DNA of 64,000 nucleotides from Vagococcus humatus (GTDB lineage Bacteria > Bacillota > Bacilli > Lactobacillales > Vagococcaceae). Position 1 is the first letter of the stretch, and every line of letters starts with the position of its first letter. The notes beneath the pieces are model-generated. The model searched no databases, was not told where the DNA came from, and saw only the letters and a program-made list of their open reading frames with translations. Both the position numbers and the translations under genes were made by a program. Positions 54,130-62,138 of the stretch are shown here, piece by piece. Location of the stretch: contig NZ_PXZH01000002.1 in the NCBI RefSeq assembly GCF_003950325.1, positions 124,001-188,000 of the forward strand, read 5' to 3'.

Positions 54130-55545
54130 GTGAAGGAAACCATCCGTTTGGTTCATACTAATGATTTACACTCTCATTTTGAGCATTGGCCTAAAATGAG
54201 AAGATGGATTCAAACTAGAAGAAAAGAAAGTCAAGCTAACCACATTAATATGTATGCTGTAGACTTAGGGGATTTTTGTGATCGGTCTCACCCTTTAACA
54301 GAGGCAACAGATGGACGTGCGAATGTTCAATTAATGAATGAAATTGGTTATACTGGGGTTACCATTGGCAATAATGAAGGAATTGGCAATAGCCATGATC
54401 AATTGGAAACCTTATACATTGGAGGTAATTTCGATGTGGTACTGGCTAATTTAAAAGACAGACACAAAGAAGAATACCCTAAGTGGTTAACTCCTTATAA
54501 GATAGAAACAACTTTAGAAGGAACTAAAATAGCTTTTATTGGTTTAACTGCCCCTTTTCCTTTAACCTATGAACCAAATGGGTGGGATATTTTAAATCCG
54601 ATAGAAGTGTTAAATACATTAGTGCCTAAGTTGAAAGAACAAGCAGATGTTATAGTCTTACTCTCTCATCTAGGGATAAAACGAGAAATAGAAATAGCTC
54701 AGCAGTTTAAAGACATAGATGTGATATTAGGTTCTCATACCCATCAATTGTTTACAGAAGGCAAGTGGGTAAATCAAACGCTATTAGCTGCAGCAGGGAA
54801 ATACGGAGAGTATATTGGAGAGGTTACGTTAGTTTGTGACACTCATCAATTAGTAGAAAAAAAAGCCAGCGTATATGCTGTGGATCAAATGGAAGCAAAA
54901 GAGAGAGATAGTAGCGAAGTAGAGGAATATATAAACCGAGGAAAAGCTCTTTTAACTAATCAAGTTATTGGTTATTTACCTGCAACTTTTTCTCCAGTTC
55001 AAAGTTCATCTGCTCTTTCTTATACAGAACTAGGACTGTTAGCAGTTAAAGAATATGCTGGTGTAGAGGCAGCAGTTTTAAACAGTGGTTTATTTTTAAG
55101 CTCGTTATCAAAAGGAGAAGTGACAAAAGAAGCGTTACATCGAACGATTCCTCATCCAATGCACATTATGAAAGTCACCTTTACAGGTAAAGAATTAGAT
55201 CGTTTTATTAGGGAAATGGAGAAAAATAGACTTTATTTAGAAAAATTCCCTATGGTAGGAATGGGATTTCGCGGGAAAATTTTTGGCCATCTTATGTATA
55301 GTGGGTTGTCTTATCATGCTGAAACAAAACAAACCTATTATTTAGATCAGCCTATTCAATTTGAAAAAAGCTATACTATTGCAACGGTAGACCATTATTT
55401 GTTTATTCCTTTTTTCCCAACGATTGAGTTGGCTGGTCAGGTAGAGATGCTTTTTCCAGAATTTTTGAGAAATGTGGTTGAGCAGTTTATTACAGAACAC
55501 TATTCATATCCACAAAAAATCGCTATAATGAATCGTAAAGACTAA
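54130..55545 (+). CDS. 5'-nucleotidase/metallophosphoesterase (YunD family)
   Basis: A 471-residue two-domain protein: an N-terminal calcineurin-like phosphoesterase (about 1-250) with HTNDLHSHFEHWPK, VDLGDFCDRS, VLLSHLG and GSHTHQLF, and a C-terminal 5'-nucleotidase domain (about 275-445). The usual GNHE motif reads GNNEG here, which I believe occurs in this subfamily but have not checked. There is no signal peptide, so it acts in the cytoplasm, unlike periplasmic UshA. GTG 54130 is taken as start. It heads a cluster shared with Bacillus (yunD, yutD, yutF). Confidence 0.85.
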   Translation: MKETIRLVHTNDLHSHFEHWPKMRRWIQTRRKESQANHINMYAVDLGDFCDRSHPLTEATDGRANVQLMNEIGYTGVTIGNNEGIGNSHDQLETLYIGGNFDVVLANLKDRHKEEYPKWLTPYKIETTLEGTKIAFIGLTAPFPLTYEPNGWDILNPIEVLNTLVPKLKEQADVIVLLSHLGIKREIEIAQQFKDIDVILGSHTHQLFTEGKWVNQTLLAAAGKYGEYIGEVTLVCDTHQLVEKKASVYAVDQMEAKERDSSEVEEYINRGKALLTNQVIGYLPATFSPVQSSSALSYTELGLLAVKEYAGVEAAVLNSGLFLSSLSKGEVTKEALHRTIPHPMHIMKVTFTGKELDRFIREMEKNRLYLEKFPMVGMGFRGKIFGHLMYSGLSYHAETKQTYYLDQPIQFEKSYTIATVDHYLFIPFFPTIELAGQVEMLFPEFLRNVVEQFITEHYSYPQKIAIMNRKD

Positions 55546-55568
55546 GTAAGGAAAAGGAGATAAGAACA

Positions 55569-56180
55569 TTGACTGATGAACAAATAAAAGAGCCAGTTCT
55601 TTCTAATCCAGAAGAAAAGGAAGAGTCCTCTGTTTTAGAGACGCCAAAACGTGTCCGACTTGTTGGAGAAGATACAGTATGGATAGATGAAGTAGAATAT
55701 AAATTAGTAGAAAATTATCGGGAAGCTTTTCAAGCAGAGCAAGTAGATGCTCGCTATAGTGATATTTTAAGCCGATATGATTTTATTGTAGGAGATATTG
55801 GTTTTGAACAATTACGTTTAAAAGGCTTCTTTTCAGCAGATGCTAAGAAAAAGCCTGCAGATACTAGAATTGATACCTTACAAGATTATTTGTATGAATA
55901 TTGTAATTTTGGTTGTGCTTATTTTGTGTTAGAGCGAGTGAATAAAGTACCAAGTAAAGCAAAAGAGAATAAGCCTAACCGCAAACGTAAAAGTAATAAA
56001 AAACAAGCCTTTACTCATGAAAAAAAAGCACCTGCTAGTTCTCCTAAGAAAAACAAGAAGAAACCTATTATTAAAAATAGAAAACAGTCTCAGGATGAAA
56101 AGAAAGATAAACAAGTACATAAGCCACAAGAAATTGTTGAGAAGAAGAAAAATTATACTATTAGAAAAAAAGAGAATTAA
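55569..56180 (+). CDS. YutD-like protein (DUF1027) with basic tail
   Basis: A 203-residue protein. A core YutD domain of about 95 residues (VEYKLVENYREAF, SDILSRYDFIVGDIGFEQLRLKGFF, YLYEYCNFGCAYFVLER) is followed by about 75 residues rich in Lys, Asn and Gln. The tail has no clear structure and looks suited to binding nucleic acid, although this is only inference. The role of YutD is unknown to me. It starts at TTG 55569 behind AAAGGAG and lies between yunD-like and yutF-like genes, as in other Firmicutes. Confidence 0.8.
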   Translation: MTDEQIKEPVLSNPEEKEESSVLETPKRVRLVGEDTVWIDEVEYKLVENYREAFQAEQVDARYSDILSRYDFIVGDIGFEQLRLKGFFSADAKKKPADTRIDTLQDYLYEYCNFGCAYFVLERVNKVPSKAKENKPNRKRKSNKKQAFTHEKKAPASSPKKNKKKPIIKNRKQSQDEKKDKQVHKPQEIVEKKKNYTIRKKEN

Positions 56181-56194
56181 AGGAGTGATTCCTT

Positions 56195-56962
56195 ATGTCC
56201 AAGTATAAAGGATATTTTGTCGATTTAGACGGAACTATTTACCGCGGAAAAGAACCTATACCAGCAGGGAAAAGATTTATTGAAAAGTTACAAGCTAACC
56301 ATGTCCCTTTTTTATTGTTAACCAACAATACAACCAAAACTCCTAAAGCAGTTCAAGCGAACTTGGCGATGAATTTTGATATTCAGGTAGAAGAAGCCAA
56401 TATTTATACTGCAACCTTAGCAACGATTGACTATATGAAAGATATTGCTCTAGGAGATAAAGTGTTTGTAGTAGGGGAAATGGACTTAAAACAAATGATT
56501 CTGGAAGCTGGTTTTAAATGGGAAGAGGAACGACCTGATTATGTGGTAGTAGCACTTGATAGTTATTTAACCTATGAGGATTTAGCTAAAGCAACTTTAG
56601 CCATTCAAAAAGGGGCACATTTTATTGGAACTAATCCAGATAAAAATATTCCTACAGAACGTGGCTTAATGCCTGGTGCAGGCTCTATTATCCAACTTGT
56701 CCAAACAGCGACTCGTGTAGAACCAACTGTGATAGGAAAACCTAATACAACGATTATGGAAAAAGCGTTAGAGCGAATTGGCTTATCTAAGAAAGAAGTA
56801 TTAATGGTTGGGGATAACTATGATACAGATATTCAAGCAGGTATCCAGAATAAAATTGATACCTTATTAGTTTTATCAGGTTTTACTCAACAAGAAGATG
56901 TACCTAAATTACCAGTTCCACCAACTTATGTATTAAATTCTCTTGATGAGTGGGAGCTATAA
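56195..56962 (+). CDS. HAD-superfamily IIA phosphatase (YutF/NagD-like, TIGR01457 type)
   Basis: A 255-residue HAD hydrolase: motif I FVDLDGTIYRG, motif II LLTNNTTKTP, motif III with IGKPNTTIM and motif IV MVGDNYDTDIQAG. The C2-type cap lies between motifs II and III. It dephosphorylates small sugar phosphates or nucleotides; the substrate is uncertain. It starts at ATG 56195, ten bases after AAGGAG, and is followed immediately by the membrane protein gene. Confidence 0.92.
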   Translation: MSKYKGYFVDLDGTIYRGKEPIPAGKRFIEKLQANHVPFLLLTNNTTKTPKAVQANLAMNFDIQVEEANIYTATLATIDYMKDIALGDKVFVVGEMDLKQMILEAGFKWEEERPDYVVVALDSYLTYEDLAKATLAIQKGAHFIGTNPDKNIPTERGLMPGAGSIIQLVQTATRVEPTVIGKPNTTIMEKALERIGLSKKEVLMVGDNYDTDIQAGIQNKIDTLLVLSGFTQQEDVPKLPVPPTYVLNSLDEWEL

Positions 56963-56977
56963 GGGAGGGGATTTTTT

Positions 56978-57619
56978 ATCAATCAGAAAACATGGCTATT
57001 TAGACTGGGAGTTATTAGCTTAGTATTAACGATTGTGACAGTAAGTATAACTGTGACCATCAATGCCTATCCTTTATATGTGTGGGAATTAAAACAGTCA
57101 GGGATTAGTGAGACCTACCAATTATCTATACAAAACATTTTAACTAACTATAAGGTTTTAATGAATTATTTGAATAATCCGTGGATTAAACAGCTACATT
57201 TACCTGATTTTTCTTCATCAAAAGAAGGATTACAACATTTTAAAGAGGTTAAACAATTATTTTTTCTGAACTATTTCTTATTAATAGTTACTATTTATCC
57301 TACGTATCGGTTTATCCGAGGGTTAATGTCTGAAAGTCAAATGTGGCGATTGATTCGTCCTTTCCAATATTTGAGCCTATTTCCTTTTTTAGGTTTTTTC
57401 GGAATGATTGTAGGATTTGACCAAATTTTTGTAGGATTTCATAAGTTACTATTTAGAAATGATTATTGGCTATTTAATCCATATACTGATCCAATCATTG
57501 AAGTGTTACCGGCTAGTTATTTTCTACATTGTTTTTTATTAGCCATTATCTGTATAGAATTGCTTTTTTTAATCACGTTGTGGCTAAGCAAAAAATCTTT
57601 AACAAAAGAAACAGAGTAA
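56978..57619 (+). CDS. TIGR01906-like integral membrane protein, possible AUC start
   Basis: About 213 residues with four membrane helices; the first is WLFRLGVISLVLTIVTVSITVTI, followed by an outer segment ending PWIKQLHLPDF. The codons upstream of GTG 57035 are coding-like and encode this helix, yet contain no ATG, GTG or TTG. AGGGAGGGG (56962-56970) lies seven bases before ATC 56978, so AUC is the best-placed initiator. If so it gives INQKTWLFRL at the start. GTG 57035 has no ribosome site and would cut the helix. The gene follows the YutF-like gene and ends at a shared terminator. Confidence 0.7.
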   Translation: MNQKTWLFRLGVISLVLTIVTVSITVTINAYPLYVWELKQSGISETYQLSIQNILTNYKVLMNYLNNPWIKQLHLPDFSSSKEGLQHFKEVKQLFFLNYFLLIVTIYPTYRFIRGLMSESQMWRLIRPFQYLSLFPFLGFFGMIVGFDQIFVGFHKLLFRNDYWLFNPYTDPIIEVLPASYFLHCFLLAIICIELLFLITLWLSKKSLTKETE

Positions 57620-57646
57620 AGAAAATTAATCTTTACTCTGTTTTTT
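57611..57646. terminator. Terminator overlapping the ends of two convergent genes
   Basis: Perfect 12-bp stem ACAGAGTAAAGA / TCTTTACTCTGT around AAATTAA, then TTTTT. It covers the last codons of the TIGR01906-like gene and the end of the Nudix gene. Confidence 0.8.
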
Positions 57647-58051
57647 ATTTTGCCATTCTTTTAAAGCGTTAGTCGTTGTGTAAGTTAGAGCCGAGGGAAG
57701 TTGATCCAAAGAAAACCATTGTAAATCAGCTATTTTATCAGGTTCTTTGATAATGGGAGTATCTGAGAGGACTGTGGCAAAAAAAGTTGGACAAACAAAA
57801 TGAACTTGTTGCTCTACTTGGATATGATTGGTGACACAAATAAGTTCATTTAAGTGAATATCAACACCAATTTCCTCTTTTATTTCGCGAATAGTGGCTT
57901 CTTCAATAGTTTCATATAGTTCAACTTTTCCTCCAGGTAAACTCCAACAACCAGTATCTGGATTCTTTTTTCTTAAAATAAGTAATAGTTCTTGATTAGT
58001 GTTAAATAGCATAGCGCCTACACCAACTTGGGGTTTTATCACAATCATCAT
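57626..58051 (-). CDS. Nudix hydrolase
   Basis: A 141-residue protein with a full Nudix box, from GGKVELYETIEEATI to REIKEEIGV (GX5EX7REUXEEXGU). It follows LILRKKNPDTGCWSLPGG. Members hydrolyse nucleoside diphosphates linked to other groups; the MutT-like shape suggests an oxidised nucleotide or related substrate but this is not decisive. The start is ambiguous: ATG 58051 abuts GAAAGG, ATG 58048 is three bases from it, and GTG 58042 is nine bases away, which is the best spaced. Confidence 0.88.
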   Translation of the reverse strand: MMIVIKPQVGVGAMLFNTNQELLLILRKKNPDTGCWSLPGGKVELYETIEEATIREIKEEIGVDIHLNELICVTNHIQVEQQVHFVCPTFFATVLSDTPIIKEPDKIADLQWFSLDQLPSALTYTTTNALKEWQNKKQSKD

Positions 58052-58462
58052 CCTTTCTCTTGTTAGTTCTATTTTAAGGGAGATGAGGATATTTATAAAG
58101 GGTGTTATCTTAATTTTTTTATTTATATAGATAGTTATTCACAAAGTTTTTAAGCAGATTATAAAAACTTATACTTTACAAGGTAAGTATTAAGCGAAAA
58201 TACTTGTTTTTCAAAAAATATTAAGGGGATAATTTTGTGAAATGAAATAGTATTTAAAATAAAGATTATCATATCAAGTTATATAGCTGTTTTTTATGGA
58301 GATATATGTTGACTGACATAAATGATTTGTTTGGTTTTTTTAAAGGGTATTAAGTAGTACAAATGCTATTTTTGAGAGAATTAAGAGGAATAAAGTGGTT
58401 TTTTGTAACCGCTTGTGTTACTATGATTGTGAAGTTATAATCAAACAAAGGAGAGACGCTAT
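58052..58462. other. AT-rich intergenic region upstream of the OsmC gene
   Basis: About 410 bases without a supported gene. A TATGAT sits close to the OsmC gene (58422-58427). I see no good -35, repeat, riboswitch or long hairpin. Two short frames (about 15 and 25 codons) lack ribosome sites. Confidence 0.45.
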
Positions 58463-58903
58463 ATGGCAAAAGAAATTTTTAAAGCAGAAGCACAATCAAA
58501 AGGAGGCTGTAAAGTATCTTGTACAGCAAGAGACTTTAACTTTATTTTAGATGAACCTAAAAATTTAGGTGGAACAAATGAAGGTATGAACCCAGTAGAA
58601 GCTTTATTATGTTCATTAGGTGCTTGTAAAGTCATAGTGGCACGTTCATTTGCTCGTTTCCATAAAATTAACTTAAAAGACATTCGAGTAGAGCTAGAAG
58701 GTACATTAGATACAGATGGTTTTACTGGTAAAAATAAAGAAGCTAAAATTGGTTTTTCACACATCACATCTAAAGTGTATATTGATGCAGACAATACAGA
58801 TGAAGAGATTGAAAAATTTGTTGCTTTCATTAACCATACATGCCCAGTTCACGACTCATTAGCAAATGCACCAGAGTTTTCAACTGAAATTTACCGTGCT
58901 TAA
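58463..58903 (+). CDS. OsmC-family peroxide-reducing protein
   Basis: A 146-residue OsmC/Ohr-type protein. The two redox-active cysteines are expected in SLGACK (Cys after EALLC-SLGA) and NHTCPVHDSL. Its N-terminal length and the Gly-rich GGTNEGMNPVEALL segment fit the OsmC/YhfA branch. Such proteins detoxify organic hydroperoxides with thiols. It starts at ATG 58463 with AAAGGAGAG upstream. It is monocistronic, ending at a hairpin terminator. Confidence 0.9.
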   Translation: MAKEIFKAEAQSKGGCKVSCTARDFNFILDEPKNLGGTNEGMNPVEALLCSLGACKVIVARSFARFHKINLKDIRVELEGTLDTDGFTGKNKEAKIGFSHITSKVYIDADNTDEEIEKFVAFINHTCPVHDSLANAPEFSTEIYRA

Positions 58904-58925
58904 TTAAAATCAAATGAAACAAAGG

Positions 58926-58953
58926 AAAGTGGAGCGTAAGCTTCACTTTTTTT
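58926..58953 (+). terminator. Terminator after the OsmC gene
   Basis: Stem AAAGTGGAGC / GCTTCACTTT around GTAA with one wobble pair and a T run. Confidence 0.75.
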
Positions 58954-59041
58954 ATATTTAGTAGGGGTTGATTTTTTATAAATTCTCTGTCATGATTTAA
59001 ATAATAACGACTGGATTGTTATCAAGTAAGGAGGATAAAGA

Positions 59042-59923
59042 ATGACAAAAAAGAAAAAGAAAGAGATTTTGTTTAATTTAATCAAAATTACAATTGGTTC
59101 ATTAATTTTCGCAACGTCCGTGAATGTTTTTGCATTACCTAGTAGTTTAGGGGAAGGTGGCGTAACCGGTGTAACCATGATTTTATATTACACAAATCAA
59201 ATTCCAACTGCGTTAACAAATGTCGTGTTAAATACTATTTTATTAATTATTGGTTATAAATATTTGGATAAGCAGACGGTATTTTATACGTTATATGCTA
59301 TTGCCTGTATGTCACTATTTTTACATTTTACCGAAACGATTCATTTTATTCCTTCTGAAAGAATTGTAGGCGCCATTGCAGCAGGAACTTTAATGGGGTT
59401 TGGTATGGGAAGTATTATGCGAGGAAATGGTACAACTGCTGGTAGTGCTATTTTAGCTTTACTTGCCAACAAATATTTAGGTTGGAATAAAAGTTATGCT
59501 TTATTGTTTTTCGACTTAATTGTTGTATTACCATCTACATTAATCATTGGGTTAGAAAGTATGTTGCTGACTGTCGTATCATTAGCTGTTTCTACTAAAA
59601 TTTTAGACTTTATTTTAGAAGGATCCAATCCGAAGAAAAGTGTGGTTATTATTTCAGAAAAGCATGAAGAGATTGCTAAAAAAATCAGTCAAGATTTGGA
59701 AAGAGGTATTACTGTTGTTAGAGGTGTTGGTTATTATAAACGTAATGAGAAAATTTTATTGTATGTAGTAATCGATCGCCCTCAAGTGTTACAAATTCAA
59801 AATCTGATTGAAGAAATTGATCCAACTGCATTTGTTATTTTCAATAATGTCCAAAGTGTTATTGGCGAAGGCTTTACCTGGGAGTTAATGGATACTGCTG
59901 ATGATAATCCTAACCAAATATAA
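59042..59923 (+). CDS. YitT-family membrane protein (DUF161 plus DUF2179)
   Basis: A 293-residue protein with five or six membrane helices (about 10-195), including SSLGEGGVTGVTMILYYT and MRGNGTTAGSAILALLANKYLGWN. A C-terminal cytoplasmic DUF2179 domain follows (about 205-285) with KKISQDLERGITVVRGVGYY and DPTAFVIFNNVQSVIGEGF. Firmicutes carry several copies; their transport role is not established. It has AAGGAGG before ATG 59042. Confidence 0.93.
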   Translation: MTKKKKKEILFNLIKITIGSLIFATSVNVFALPSSLGEGGVTGVTMILYYTNQIPTALTNVVLNTILLIIGYKYLDKQTVFYTLYAIACMSLFLHFTETIHFIPSERIVGAIAAGTLMGFGMGSIMRGNGTTAGSAILALLANKYLGWNKSYALLFFDLIVVLPSTLIIGLESMLLTVVSLAVSTKILDFILEGSNPKKSVVIISEKHEEIAKKISQDLERGITVVRGVGYYKRNEKILLYVVIDRPQVLQIQNLIEEIDPTAFVIFNNVQSVIGEGFTWELMDTADDNPNQI

Positions 59924-59927
59924 ATAG

Positions 59928-59964
59928 AAAAAACTGATTGTCCGAAAAGACAATCAGTTTTTTT
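59928..59964. terminator. Bidirectional terminator between the YitT gene and gatD
   Basis: Stem AAAAACTGATTGTC / GACAATCAGTTTTT with a CGAAAA loop. Confidence 0.85.
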
Positions 59965-60652
59965 AGTCTAGTGATAAAGTAGGAGCTTGTTGTTGATATT
60001 TATGTTGCAACATCACATTAAGTAGACGAATAGCTAAGTGGGGATTTTTAGCTAAAATCGGTCCATGAAAATAAGAACAATAAGTGTTTTTATAAATAGC
60101 GCCCTCTGTTTTATCTTGCCCATTATTTCCAAAGCCTGTTTGGACAGTCCCTAATGGTTTTTCAGATGGGCCAATAAAAGTGACTCCATTATGATTTTCA
60201 AAGCCAGTATAGGTTTCGTTAAATGTTTCGTTGTGAATAGTGACATCTCCGATAAAACGGTTATTTACTTGGCTTTCTGTATAGTGATCCAATGCACCAA
60301 TCCCTTGTATTTTTTCACCATTAGCCCCCATATAATAATGTCCAAGTAGTTGGTAGCCACCACAAATGGCTAAAAAAGGTCCATCATTTTCTATATAATT
60401 TATTAAGGCTTCTTTTTTGGTTTGAATATCTTTTGATACAATGAGTTGTTCAAAGTCTTGTCCTCCGCCAAAAAAAATAAAATCATATTTTTCAGGTTGA
60501 AAAGGTTCATGGATGCTCACAATTTCTGTATTAAATTGAATATTATTTTTTTTAGCAAAATAATTTAAAACAAGTAGGTTCCCATTATCGCCATAGGTAT
60601 TTAGTAAGTTACCATATAAATGACAAACATTCAGGGTAAAAGTTTCTTCCAT
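59963..60652 (-). CDS. gatD: Lipid II isoglutaminyl synthase, glutamine amidotransferase subunit GatD
   Basis: A 229-residue CobB/CobQ-type class I glutaminase. The nucleophile is Cys97 in LAICGGYQLLG, and the catalytic histidine is expected in YFHGPILAKNPHLA near the end. It supplies ammonia to MurT, which amidates the alpha-carboxyl of D-glutamate in lipid II. Amidation is needed for efficient cross-linking and lowers lysozyme sensitivity. The start ATG is two bases after the murT stop, and AAGGAG lies in the end of murT, so the two are coupled. Confidence 0.95.
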   Translation of the reverse strand: MEETFTLNVCHLYGNLLNTYGDNGNLLVLNYFAKKNNIQFNTEIVSIHEPFQPEKYDFIFFGGGQDFEQLIVSKDIQTKKEALINYIENDGPFLAICGGYQLLGHYYMGANGEKIQGIGALDHYTESQVNNRFIGDVTIHNETFNETYTGFENHNGVTFIGPSEKPLGTVQTGFGNNGQDKTEGAIYKNTYCSYFHGPILAKNPHLAIRLLNVMLQHKYQQQAPTLSLD

Positions 60653-60654
60653 GA

Positions 60655-61995
60655 TTACACTCCTTCTTTAATATATCCTTGGTTAGCCAGTTCTTTCCGC
60701 AGTTGTAAAACAGCGGTATAAGTTGCTAGAATATAAACTTTTTCAGTCGGTAATTGTTTAATCGCTGCAATAGTCGCTTTTAAATCAGGCTCTTCTATTA
60801 GCTGATTTTCTAGACCAGCAACTTGTAAGCGAAAGGCAATGTCATGATGACGTTCCCCAGAAGCAATCACTTTAGGCACATTCATTTCAGTGAAGGCTTC
60901 ATAATTCGCATCCCAAATCCAACTAGTATCGATCCCGTCAGCATAGTTAGCATTTAGCATAGAAACGAGGGAAAAAGGCTGTGGAGCTAATTTAATCATA
61001 TCGATAACTTGATTAATGCCGACTGGATTTTTAACTAAAATAAGTTGGCAAGTTTTATCTTCAATTTGAATGACTTCTTGTCGACCAAATACTTTTTCAT
61101 CATAAGCCAAGCCTTTTCGAATACTACTAGGTTGGATGTGATAGTAGTTAGCAACACTAGCAGCAGCTAAAGCGTTATATACGTTATATAATCCACCAAC
61201 TTCAATACTATAGGACTCTCCGTCAATAACAAAACTAGCTTTTTGATCTGTCATATCAGTAAGCTGGGTTAAGGTATAAGTTAACTCTGGACGAGTAAAA
61301 CCACAATTTGGGCAGTAGTAATGACCTAAATTACTATAGGTAATCATTTTATAATGAAGAACATGGTGGCAAGTAGGGCATAAAACTCCATCTGTATTAA
61401 AATGAGCTAATTGTTCTTCTTCTTTTTTATGATTAAACCCAAAATAAAGTCTTGGGTTAACAGTTTCCACTGAGTTAAAAATTGGCAAGTCCCCATTACA
61501 TAAAATAGGGGCTTTTGGCGCTTTTTTAGCACCGTCAACGATTAATTTATAAGTGGTATAAATTTCTCCGTAGCGGTCCATTTGATCTCTAAAAATATTA
61601 GTAAAAACAAATAAAGAGGGAGTTAAATAGCTAGTGACTTTACTTAAACTAGCTTCATCTATTTCTAAAACAGCAAAAGTTTTTCCTTGTTTATTTTTTT
61701 TACTAGCTAAAAATGTCGAAACAATTCCTTGAATCATGTTAGCACCAGTCGTATTGGTTACTACATGGTCGTATTCTTGTTTTAATATATTAGTAATTAA
61801 AGCGGTAGTTAACGTTTTACCATTAGTACCAGTTACTACAATGATTTCATAATCTTTAGCGAGAGACTGAAGAACATGAGGGTCGATTTTTAATGCAAGC
61901 TTTCCTGGATAGCTACTGCCTCCTTTAGTAAAAGTTTTTAAAAACCAACGACTAAGCTTTCCAGCTGTGATTGCTAAGTGACTTCTTAAAGACAT
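60655..61995 (-). CDS. murT: Lipid II isoglutaminyl synthase subunit MurT
   Basis: A 446-residue Mur-ligase-like ATPase: P-loop VTGTNGKTLTTALI (about residue 55), central DEAS and NIFRDQMDRYGEI, and a C-terminal MurT domain (about 300-440). A four-cysteine zinc ribbon (CPTCHH and CPNCG, about 210-235) is typical of MurT and absent from MurC-F. It activates the D-Glu carboxyl and couples it to ammonia from GatD. AGGAGG precedes ATG 61995. Confidence 0.96.
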   Translation of the reverse strand: MSLRSHLAITAGKLSRWFLKTFTKGGSSYPGKLALKIDPHVLQSLAKDYEIIVVTGTNGKTLTTALITNILKQEYDHVVTNTTGANMIQGIVSTFLASKKNKQGKTFAVLEIDEASLSKVTSYLTPSLFVFTNIFRDQMDRYGEIYTTYKLIVDGAKKAPKAPILCNGDLPIFNSVETVNPRLYFGFNHKKEEEQLAHFNTDGVLCPTCHHVLHYKMITYSNLGHYYCPNCGFTRPELTYTLTQLTDMTDQKASFVIDGESYSIEVGGLYNVYNALAAASVANYYHIQPSSIRKGLAYDEKVFGRQEVIQIEDKTCQLILVKNPVGINQVIDMIKLAPQPFSLVSMLNANYADGIDTSWIWDANYEAFTEMNVPKVIASGERHHDIAFRLQVAGLENQLIEEPDLKATIAAIKQLPTEKVYILATYTAVLQLRKELANQGYIKEGV

Positions 61996-62105
61996 ATTCT
62001 TCCTCCTAAATCAATTCGTCTTATTCTAATGCAAGGTTAAAGCCAATTTATCATACCATATAATATTACTTTTTTTAATAGTTTGAAATTCTGCAAGGAT
62101 AATTT

Positions 62106-62138
62106 TAAGAAAAACCTATGCAATTTTGCATAGGTTTA
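62106..62138 (-). terminator. Terminator after the KtrB-like gene (minus strand)
   Basis: A 12-bp stem AAACCTATGCAA / TTGCATAGGTTT with a short loop and a U-rich tail on the minus strand. It starts at the stop codon. Confidence 0.7.

Noticed and set aside
58363-58440. 25-codon frame in the gap before the OsmC gene, hydrophobic at the end
   Set aside because: No ribosome site, weak start context and it overlaps the likely OsmC promoter.
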